This document shows positions 1 through 4,801 of a stretch of DNA of 5,009 bases, piece by piece; position 1 is the first letter of the stretch, and every line of letters begins with the position of its first letter. Below the pieces are notes generated by a model, which had not been told where the DNA came from, did not search any database, and saw nothing but the letters and a program-made list of their open reading frames with translations. This DNA is from Acidobacteriota bacterium (GTDB lineage Bacteria; Acidobacteriota; Terriglobia; Terriglobales; Acidobacteriaceae), in contig QIAI01000151.1 of NCBI GenBank assembly GCA_003224995.1, forward strand, positions 3,644-8,652, given 5' to 3'. Position numbers and translations under genes: made by a program.

Positions 1-132
1 AGCCAGCTGCAACAGGAGCGGCGTCGGCAGGAGGATCGAATCGCGAAGTATTACAGTTCGCTCAGTGATGGCGAACGCAATGCCGAAGTGGAATGGGGTG
101 AGTTCTCGGAAACGCAATTTCCTGTCGAGTAG
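1..132 (+). CDS. Antitoxin of a MazF-type toxin-antitoxin pair, C-terminal part (5' end outside window)
   Basis: A frame open from the first base runs 43 codons to TAG at 130-132. The visible peptide begins SQLQQERRRQEDRIAKYY and ends EFSETQFPVE, so it is basic and helical first, then acidic with aromatic residues (W, F, Y). Antitoxins of MazF/PemK toxins commonly have such a C-terminal tail, which threads into the toxin groove and blocks the RNA-binding site; the DNA-binding N-terminus would lie upstream of the window. The call rests mainly on context: the stop is 6 nt before the start of a clear MazF-like toxin on the same strand, the usual antitoxin-first order. The N-terminal fold (ribbon-helix-helix or AbrB/MazE type) cannot be seen, so no subfamily or symbol is given. 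If it is a typical antitoxin, it probably autorepresses the operon together with the toxin. Confidence 0.7.
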   Translation, partial: SQLQQERRRQEDRIAKYYSSLSDGERNAEVEWGEFSETQFPVE

Positions 133-138
133 AAGAAA

Positions 139-504
139 ATGCGAGAACGGGTTGCACAGCGCGGCGAGATCTGGTGGGTGCAGATTCCCACCGACCCGCC
201 GGAGAAGGGCCGGCGGCCGATCCTCGTTGTATCCAGCGATGCCAGAAACCGGCATGAACGTGCCTCCACCGTTTTAGTAGTTCCGCTCTCCACCAGCATT
301 CATAAAGATTCTCCCACGCATACCCTGCTGCAACCAGGCGAGACTGGACTCCCGGAGCCATGCGTGGCGCAAGCGGAAAATGTGACCGTGATCCGTAAAG
401 AATCGCTGCTTGCGCATCGCGGGTTACTACGACAACTGACCCACACAAAGATCTGCGAAATTGCAGACAAGGTAAGAATTGCCATGGGCTGTCTTCCCCG
501 CTGA
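139..504 (+). CDS. MazF/PemK-family endoribonuclease toxin
   Basis: This 121-residue protein has the usual length and order of a type II MazF/PemK toxin, a ribosome-independent mRNA interferase that cleaves cellular RNA when its antitoxin is lost. The N-terminal beta strand reads RGEIWWVQI (residues 8-16). A loop leads to GRRPILVVSSDARN (24-37), where R26 aligns with the catalytic Arg of MazF. VVPLSTSI follows (47-54); S51 or T52 occupies the place of the catalytic Ser/Thr. The segment LPEPCVAQAENVTVIRKESL (about 74-93) matches the conserved C-terminal strand region, and a final helix ends at the TGA at 502-504. The ATG at 139 is preceded only by a weak purine-rich stretch, and the 6 nt gap from the antitoxin stop suggests translational coupling. 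All expected motifs are present, so the toxin looks intact. The RNA cleavage site cannot be predicted from sequence. Confidence 0.93.
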   Translation: MRERVAQRGEIWWVQIPTDPPEKGRRPILVVSSDARNRHERASTVLVVPLSTSIHKDSPTHTLLQPGETGLPEPCVAQAENVTVIRKESLLAHRGLLRQLTHTKICEIADKVRIAMGCLPR

Positions 505-793
505 CCGGGAAACCGGCCCAAAGGACGAGCATTTGGGGGTATTCCAGTTCATTCTTTCGAGCTATACTGGCAAAGAAGTCTAATCTTTACATGATCCTGC
601 CCCGGCGTCATCTGGCAGTGCTGCCCTCGCAGGTTCGTCCGAACCTTTTCGGAAGCGACTAGTTTCAATCCTCCCTGTGGAAGCTTTCTTCGGGCCGTAG
701 TCCGCTCAGTTGCGGACTGGAAGCGAACTTGCCCCGAAGCTAAAAGACAACGACCAACGAACACCAGCCAACGACTGCTTCTAGGAGGATTCC
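505..793 (+). promoter_or_regulatory. Hairpin-rich intergenic leader upstream of the aminotransferase
   Basis: No convincing gene is seen in these 289 bases. A -10-like TATACT lies at 563-568, but no good -35 box sits at standard spacing, so a promoter is only possible. Downstream are several perfect short stems: GGCA/TGCC at 614-617 and 622-625 with a 4-nt loop; AGGTTC/GAACCT at 631-636 and 641-646 with a 4-nt loop, followed by TTTT (646-649); AGTCCGC/GCGGACT at 699-705 and 712-718; and an enclosing CTTCGGG/CCCGAAG at 688-694 and 733-739. CTGCC at 597-601 could pair with GGCAG at 614-618 instead, giving mutually exclusive folds. The second hairpin plus T-run resembles a weak intrinsic terminator or attenuator. 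I recognise no known riboswitch class. Confidence 0.4.
783..788 (+). promoter_or_regulatory. Strong ribosome-binding site of the aminotransferase
   Basis: AGGAGG, a full Shine-Dalgarno consensus, lies 5 nt before ATG 794. It fixes the start of the aminotransferase and suggests efficient translation. Confidence 0.85.
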
Positions 794-2149
794 ATGTCAA
801 CCAAAACGATCACCATCGGTCCCAAAATCAAGACCGCCCTGCCCGGGCCCAATGCCAAGCGTGTTCTGGCGGGCGACGAGAAATACATTTCGCCGTCCTA
901 TACCCGTTCCTACCCGCTCGTGGCCAAAAGTGGACGCGGCGTGGTGGTTACCGATGTGGATGGCAATGAATTTTTCGACTTCTCCGCCGGCATCGCCGTG
1001 ACTTCAACCGGCCACTGCCATCCCGAAGTCGTCGCCGCGATTCAGAAACAGGCCGGCGAGCTGATTCACATGTCGGGCACTGATTTTTATTACGAGAACA
1101 TGGTGCAGTTGGCCGAGCGGCTATCCAAGATTGCACCTATGCCGGGCCCGCACAAGATCTACTACGGCAACTCCGGGGCGGAAGCCATTGAGGCTGCCCT
1201 GAAACTGGCGCGCTACCACACCAAGCGGCAGAACATCATCGCATTCTTTGGCGCATTCCACGGCCGCACCATGGGCGCGCTTTCGCTGACCGCTTCAAAG
1301 CCACAGCAGAAACGCCGTTTTGCGCCTCTGGTACCGGGTGTGACGCACATCCGTTATCCCGACGTCTACCGCGATTGCTCGGGTGGGCCGCAGGATGCCG
1401 AGGCTTTTGCCCTGGGTTGCGCGCGCTTCATCGAAGAAAAACTCTTCAAGACCATTCTCGCGCCTGAAGAAGTGGCCGCGATCTTCGTGGAACCGGTGCA
1501 GGGAGAGGGCGGTTACGTGGTCGCGCCCACGCCTTTCATGCAGGAACTGCGGCGGATTTGCGATAAGCATGGAATCTTGTTGGTGGTGGATGAAGTCCAG
1601 AGCGGCGCGGGTCGCACCGGCAAGTGGTGGGCGATGGAGCACACCGGCGTGCAGCCCGATATGGTCTGCATGGCGAAGGGGATTGCGTCCGGTATGCCTC
1701 TGGGCATCACGATGACCCGTGCGGAGATCATGGATTGGGTCCCGGGCTCGCATGCTTCCACCTTCGGTGGGAACCCGGTCTGCATTGCGGCAGCTCTGGC
1801 GACCCTGGATGTGATCGAGAAGGAAGGTCTGCTGGCGAATTCGACCGCGGTTGGCGCTCACATGATGAAGCGCATGGCCGATTGGCCGAGCAAGCACCGC
1901 ATTGTTGGCGATGTACGCGGCCGCGGGCTCATGATCGGGGTAGAAATCGTGAAGGACCAGCAGACCAAGGAATACGCCGCGGACTTGCGCGACCGGATTG
2001 TCGAATTGGCGTTCGAGCGCGGCATTCTGTTTCTTGGCTGCGGTCCAAGCACGGTGCGCATTTCGCCCCCTCTGATCGTGAATCAAGAGGAAGCGGATGC
2101 TGCCATCGACGTTTTGGAAGAAGCGATCGAAATCGTCAGCAAGAATTAG
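794..2149 (+). CDS. Class III PLP-dependent aminotransferase (GABA/acetylornithine aminotransferase family; possibly racemase-like)
   Basis: This complete 451-residue cytosolic enzyme of fold-type I uses pyridoxal phosphate. Visible motifs are NSGAEA (126-131, cofactor phosphate binding), FHGR (155-158, with the aromatic residue that stacks on the PLP ring), FVEPVQGEGG (from 231; E233), DEVQSGAGRTG (266-276, D266 pairing with the pyridine nitrogen), MAKG with Schiff-base lysine K295, STFGGNP with T323, and VRISPP with R422 near the carboxylate site. Family members move an omega- or alpha-amino group to 2-oxoglutarate, as in GABA or N-acetylornithine transamination. The N-terminal extension with KTALPGPNAK and SPSYTRSYPLV resembles a group, common in archaea, that includes broad-specificity amino-acid racemases and omega-aminotransferases, so the substrate is uncertain. 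No arg or gab genes flank it. The start follows an AGGAGG site. All catalytic residues are present and the frame is intact. Confidence 0.95.
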   Translation: MSTKTITIGPKIKTALPGPNAKRVLAGDEKYISPSYTRSYPLVAKSGRGVVVTDVDGNEFFDFSAGIAVTSTGHCHPEVVAAIQKQAGELIHMSGTDFYYENMVQLAERLSKIAPMPGPHKIYYGNSGAEAIEAALKLARYHTKRQNIIAFFGAFHGRTMGALSLTASKPQQKRRFAPLVPGVTHIRYPDVYRDCSGGPQDAEAFALGCARFIEEKLFKTILAPEEVAAIFVEPVQGEGGYVVAPTPFMQELRRICDKHGILLVVDEVQSGAGRTGKWWAMEHTGVQPDMVCMAKGIASGMPLGITMTRAEIMDWVPGSHASTFGGNPVCIAAALATLDVIEKEGLLANSTAVGAHMMKRMADWPSKHRIVGDVRGRGLMIGVEIVKDQQTKEYAADLRDRIVELAFERGILFLGCGPSTVRISPPLIVNQEEADAAIDVLEEAIEIVSKN

Positions 2150-2162
2150 ATTGCACGAAAAT

Positions 2163-2269
2163 CTTAAACCGCCGAGGACGCAGCGGACGCGCGGCGCACG
2201 CAAAGAGGGGAGCTTCTTCGCGTGCTTCGCGCGCAACCTTCGCGGCCTTCGCGGTTAAGAGCTTTTTTC
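2163..2269 (+). terminator. Long imperfect hairpin with T-run after the aminotransferase (repeat copy A)
   Basis: The arms run from CTTAAACCGC (2163-2172) to GCGGTTAAG (2251-2259). Perfectly paired blocks are GCACGC 2196-2201 with GCGTGC 2220-2225, CGCGCG 2188-2193 with 2228-2233, and AACCGC 2167-2172 with GCGGTT 2251-2256; the stretch between is imperfect. The loop is 2202-2219. Six T residues follow at 2263-2268. Starting 13 bases after the aminotransferase stop, it would fold into a large stem-loop and probably ends that transcript. Its right arm is built from CTTCGCGG-like units shared with two other intergenic sites in this window, so it is also a dispersed repeat. Confidence 0.65.
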
Positions 2270-2351
2270 TGCGATGCCCTGTGCCAGGACGAAGCGGTTG
2301 AAGAAGGAAAGACTTCTTTGTCTTCCAATGTCCTCCTGAGTGCTTGATCTA

Positions 2352-2415
2352 ATGTCTCTGCTCCGCGATCTCTGCGGACTTTCTCAGCGCTCTCTGCGGT
2401 TTAGGATTTTCTTCG
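2352..2415 (+). repeat. Dispersed intergenic repeat, half element (copy C)
   Basis: The block 2361-2402 is built of CTCYGCGR-like units (CTCCGCGAT, CTCTGCGGAC, then a diverged unit, then CTCTGCGGTTT) and ends in a GGATTTTC tail. It matches the organisation of the right arm of the hairpin at 2163-2269, although its units carry CTCTGCGG instead of CTTCGCGG. No complementary left arm is seen nearby, so it is a half copy. It lies about 90 bases before the MOSC gene. The bases between the two elements (2270-2351) show nothing beyond a small AAGAAG/CTTCTT inverted repeat near 2302-2319. Confidence 0.5.
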
Positions 2416-2492
2416 AAATAGAGTGATTTCACTGGAAGGGCGAACGGTGAGCGCAAACTGGCTTTCGCCCGGTACAAGTTGAGGAGATCTCT

Positions 2493-2963
2493 ATGTGGAG
2501 CGGCACGGTTGACTCCATTCACATCGCCCCGCAAGCCAAAGCTGCCATCACCTCCGTGAAACAGGCGGAAGCAGTTCCCGGAGCCGGACTTGTGGGGGAT
2601 CGCTATTTTCTAAAGCAAGGCACCTTCTTCAAGCCGGAACCGGATTTCGAGTTGACCCTCATCGAAGCCGAAGCCATGGAAGCTGCGGAGCGGGAAGATC
2701 AGGTCAAGCTCGCTCTGGGCGAGGCACGGCGCAACCTGGTCACGCGGAATGTGCCTCTCAACCATCTGGTTGGACGGGAGTTCATGATCGGCGAGGTCAG
2801 AGTTCGAGGCATTCGCTTGTGCGAGCCATGCGCTCACCTGCAGGCGCTCGTCGGACTTCCTGTGATCAAGGCGCTCCGGCACCGAGGCGGTCTGCGTGCG
2901 CAGATTCTTACCCGCGGCGTGATACGAGTGGGCGACCCGGTCCGGGAGCCGGTGGAACCATGA
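2493..2963 (+). CDS. Stand-alone MOSC-domain protein
   Basis: This 156-residue protein is essentially a single MOSC domain, the C-terminal domain type of molybdenum cofactor sulfurases, also found in YiiM and YcbX. Such domains bind molybdenum cofactor or sulfur-bearing groups in the cytosol. The start resembles GTVDSIHIAP, then GLVGDRYF (33-40) fits the family's early GDR element, NLVTRNVPL (81-89) fits the central conserved stretch, and RLCEPCAHL (108-116) holds C110 and C113, the conserved cysteine region thought to carry persulfide or contact the cofactor. The C-terminal GGLRAQILTRGVIRVGDPV is typical of the final beta strands. It is shorter than YiiM because it lacks an extra C-terminal region. 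GAGGAG at 2481-2486 lies 6 nt before ATG 2493 and supports the start. No molybdoenzyme gene lies beside it, so its partner is unknown. Confidence 0.9.
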   Translation: MWSGTVDSIHIAPQAKAAITSVKQAEAVPGAGLVGDRYFLKQGTFFKPEPDFELTLIEAEAMEAAEREDQVKLALGEARRNLVTRNVPLNHLVGREFMIGEVRVRGIRLCEPCAHLQALVGLPVIKALRHRGGLRAQILTRGVIRVGDPVREPVEP

Positions 2964-3005
2964 TGGATGCCATCTATCGAGAACTGCTGCATGGCGATAG
3001 CTGGT

Positions 3006-3037
3006 AAACCCGAGCAATTCGGCAGCGGCTTCGGGTT
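3006..3037 (+). other. Stem-loop shortly after the MOSC gene
   Basis: AACCCGA (3007-3013) pairs perfectly with TCGGGTT (3031-3037) around a 17-nt loop, about 45 bases after the MOSC stop. No T-run follows, so an intrinsic terminator is possible but weak. It sits just before the repeat copy at 3041-3107. Confidence 0.35.
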
Positions 3038-3040
3038 GTC

Positions 3041-3107
3041 AGAGAAGAGGAGGCTTCTTCGCGATCTTCCCGCAACCTTCCCAGCCTTCGCGGTTCGCTG
3101 CTTTTCT
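3041..3107 (+). repeat. Dispersed intergenic repeat (copy B), related to the right arm of copy A
   Basis: From GAAGAGGAGGCTTCTTCGCG to CTTCGCGGTT followed by GCTTTTCT, this block matches 2202-2270 almost unit for unit: the AAGAGG lead, four CTTC-headed units including a shared CGCAACCTTC, a terminal CTTCGCGGTT, and a T-rich tail (3101-3105). Small indels and substitutions separate them. The left arm that gives copy A its long stem is missing here. It fills much of the 238-base gap between the MOSC stop and the preferred yraN start. Confidence 0.65.
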
Positions 3108-3186
3108 CTATCGGCCCGAACGTCAGCTTGTGCCAGCGGTCACTTCCCCGTTTCTCGGACGGAACTACCATTCCTTCAGCGGACGC

Positions 3187-3192
3187 GAAGGA
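3187..3192 (+). promoter_or_regulatory. Shine-Dalgarno site supporting the TTG start of yraN
   Basis: AAGGAG ends 9 nt before the in-frame TTG at 3202. The longer in-frame alternative, GTG 3130, has no purine-rich site upstream, so this site decides the preferred start. Confidence 0.5.
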
Positions 3193-3201
3193 GTTGCCGC
3201 C

Positions 3202-3645
3202 TTGCTCGCAAGCTTCACCAGGAATGCCATCCGTCTGCTCGATTGCCTGGGGGGTAGCCGAGCGGCTGCGCGCTTGCCTGCGCACCAGCAGGTTGGCCGT
3301 CACGGGGAGGAGGAGGCCTATTTTTATCTTCGCCGGCTCGGGTACGTGATGGTAGCCCGCAATTATCGCTCGCCGCGCCGTCGCGGCGAGATCGACCTGA
3401 TCGGCTGGGATGGTGATGTTTTGTGCTTTATCGAGGTTAAGACGCGAACTTCGCTCGAGATAAAGCCGGCCGAAGCAGCGGTCGATCGCGAAAAACGGCG
3501 AGAGTTGGCGGGCATGGCTCGCGATTATCTGCGTCGCTTACCCGGAGAGTTGTCCTGGCGTTTCGATATAGTTAGCGTTTACTTTGAGCATCCGCGCGAC
3601 CCGGCGCGCATCGAATTGTTCAAAAATGCCTTCGCGTTATCGTAA
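3202..3645 (+). CDS. yraN: YraN family protein (UPF0102), PD-(D/E)XK nuclease-like fold
   Basis: This 147-residue protein carries the UPF0102 domain, a restriction-endonuclease-like fold of unsettled biochemical function that is often linked to DNA processing or uptake. Visible motifs are the N-terminal GRHGEEEAYFYLRRLGY, then ARNYR, then the catalytic-like pair RRGEIDLI with E63 and D65, and FIEVKTR with E78 and K80, followed by EAAVDREKRREL and RFDIVSVYF near the end. The nuclease-type residues are all present. About 30 residues precede the domain, which is longer than the E. coli type but fits my recollection of acidobacterial relatives. The frame is open back to GTG 3130, which would add 24 residues. 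I prefer TTG 3202 because of the AAGGAG upstream; TTG 3274 sits too close to the domain and has no such site. The stop is 42 bases before galT, so co-transcription is plausible. Confidence 0.9.
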   Translation: MLASFTRNAIRLLDCLGGSRAAARLPAHQQVGRHGEEEAYFYLRRLGYVMVARNYRSPRRRGEIDLIGWDGDVLCFIEVKTRTSLEIKPAEAAVDREKRRELAGMARDYLRRLPGELSWRFDIVSVYFEHPRDPARIELFKNAFALS

Positions 3646-3662
3646 AATAAACGATTCCACCG

Positions 3663-3676
3663 TTTCATTAATGAAA
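3663..3676. promoter_or_regulatory. Perfect 14-bp palindrome overlapping the galT ribosome-binding site
   Basis: TTTCATTAATGAAA is exactly self-complementary and sits in the 42-base gap between yraN and galT. Its right half contains part of the GAAAGGA Shine-Dalgarno (3673-3679). It could be a dimeric repressor operator. AT-rich palindromes also occur by chance, and no second copy is visible. Confidence 0.35.
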
Positions 3677-3679
3677 GGA
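3673..3679 (+). promoter_or_regulatory. Ribosome-binding site fixing the TTG start of galT
   Basis: GAAAGGA lies 8 nt before TTG 3688, whose reading gives the conserved N-terminus MPELRKDPIVGRWVII. The ATG at 3671 is out of frame and closes after about 19 codons, so TTG is the real start. Confidence 0.7.
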
Positions 3680-3687
3680 TTTAGTAA

Positions 3688-4728
3688 TTGCCCGAACTTA
3701 GGAAAGATCCGATTGTGGGTCGCTGGGTAATCATTTCCACGGATCGCGCCAAGCGTCCCACTGATTTTGTGCGCGAGGGTGTGCGAATTAAGGGCGGTTT
3801 CTGTCCGTTCTGCCCGGGGAACGAGAGCAAGACTCCTCCCGAAATTCAGGCCTATCGCCCCAACCTGAACGGGGGACCGCCGCCGCTGCGTGACACGCCG
3901 GGATGGACCGTGCGCGTGGTGCCGAACAAGTTTCCGGCCCTGGGCATCGAGGGCAACTTAAATCGCCAGGCCGACGGCATGTTCGACAAGATGAACGGCA
4001 TCGGCGCTCACGAGGTCATTATCGAGACGCCCGATCACGCAGCCACCCTCGCGACCATGCCTCCCAAGCGCATCGAAGACATGCTTTGGACCTTTCGCGA
4101 TCGCATCTTGGACCTGAAGAAGGACCGGCGCTTCAAATACATTCTAATTTTTAAAAATCATGGCGAGCCCGCCGGAGCGTCCCTGGAGCACGGACACTGC
4201 CAGTTGATCGCTCTCCCCATTCTCCCCATCTACGTGCTGGAGGAGATTGAAGGCGCCAAGCAGTATTACATTTACAAAGAACGTTGCGTGTTCTGCGACT
4301 TGATCCGGCAGGAGACGGAGGGCGGGACGCGGGTGGTGGCGGAGAACGACGATTTTATTACTCTCGCCCCCTATGCCCCACGCTTCCCGTTTGAAACCTG
4401 GATTCTTCCCAAGCAACACGAATCGGCCTTTGAGAACTCGTCTTCGCACATGTTTCAGAATCTGGCGAAGGCGCTCAAGACGCTGTTGCTCAAGGCCGAC
4501 CGGGTGCTGGATAACCCGCCTTACAACCTGGTGATTCACAGTTCGCCGGTGCAGGACTCCACCAATGACCACTATCACTGGCACATTGAGTTCATGCCGA
4601 AACTGACCAAGACGGCGGGATTCGAGTGGGGCACGGGTTTCTATATCAATCCGACGCCGCCCGAGGAGGCCGCCCGGTTTTTGCGGGAGGCAGGGGTGGA
4701 AGAGCTGGCTCCGGCCATCGTCGGATAA
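3688..4728 (+). CDS. galT: Galactose-1-phosphate uridylyltransferase family protein (GalT-like, HIT superfamily)
   Basis: This complete 346-residue protein matches GalT, which exchanges UMP between UDP-glucose and galactose 1-phosphate in the Leloir pathway through a uridylyl-histidine intermediate. The N-terminus has LRKDPIVGRWVII (4-16), then CPFCPGNE with metal-binding C39 and C42. VPNKFPAL (78-85) and GAHEVIIETPDH (106-117, H108) follow. The active site is GASLEHGHCQLIALP (163-177), with H168 as likely zinc ligand, H170 as nucleophile and Q172; G169 stands where many enzymes have Pro. CVFC (200-203) forms a second Cys pair, and the C-terminal half ends with HYHWHIEFMPKL (295-306), the second HIT-like histidine triad region. 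The start is TTG. Some family members act on ADP-glucose rather than UDP-sugars, so the sugar nucleotide is uncertain. No galK, galE or glycogen gene is visible. The frame is intact. Confidence 0.92.
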   Translation: MPELRKDPIVGRWVIISTDRAKRPTDFVREGVRIKGGFCPFCPGNESKTPPEIQAYRPNLNGGPPPLRDTPGWTVRVVPNKFPALGIEGNLNRQADGMFDKMNGIGAHEVIIETPDHAATLATMPPKRIEDMLWTFRDRILDLKKDRRFKYILIFKNHGEPAGASLEHGHCQLIALPILPIYVLEEIEGAKQYYIYKERCVFCDLIRQETEGGTRVVAENDDFITLAPYAPRFPFETWILPKQHESAFENSSSHMFQNLAKALKTLLLKADRVLDNPPYNLVIHSSPVQDSTNDHYHWHIEFMPKLTKTAGFEWGTGFYINPTPPEEAARFLREAGVEELAPAIVG

Positions 4729-4744
4729 TTAGTTTCCCGTGGAG

Positions 4745-4766
4745 CGACAGGCGTCCTCGCCTGTCG
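4745..4766. terminator. Perfect 9-bp hairpin between convergent genes (REP-like, possible bidirectional terminator)
   Basis: CGACAGGCG (4745-4753) pairs with CGCCTGTCG (4758-4766) around the tetraloop TCCT. It lies 16 bases after the galT stop and 35 bases before the stop of the minus-strand gene, so it separates two converging transcripts. There is no strong T-run on either side. The GGAGCGACAGGCG layout resembles intergenic REP-like hairpins that I associate with acidobacterial genomes. Only one copy is in this window. Confidence 0.55.
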
Positions 4767-4801
4767 AACCGTCAAGTTTCTGCTCCATCGACTTACGACG
4801 T

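Noticed and set aside
62..532. Minus-strand open frame of 156 codons opposite the toxin
   Set aside because: It is antisense to the MazF gene, which has all its family motifs; the minus-strand peptide shows no domain.
631..649. Possible T-arm of a tRNA (AGGTTCGTCC)
   Set aside because: The surrounding bases form a simple hairpin; no acceptor, D or anticodon arms can be drawn.
591..662. 23-codon ORF in the aminotransferase leader as a leader peptide
   Set aside because: There is no clear ribosome-binding site and no run of regulatory codons; it is kept only as a note in the leader finding.
662..671. GTTTCAATCC, resembling the beginning of some CRISPR repeats
   Set aside because: It occurs once in this stretch, with no second copy at spacer distance and no cas gene.
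1295..2236. Minus-strand open frame of 313 codons opposite the aminotransferase
   Set aside because: It is a shadow of the clearly coding plus strand; its peptide is rich in H and R with no recognisable domain, as expected for antisense of GC-rich coding DNA.
1624..2301. Plus-strand frame of 225 codons in another frame of the aminotransferase
   Set aside because: It overlaps the real gene in a different frame and its composition is that of a frame shadow (G, R, H rich).
4144..4584. Minus-strand open frame of 146 codons opposite galT
   Set aside because: It is antisense to a well-conserved GalT-type gene and has no supported ribosome-binding site or domain.
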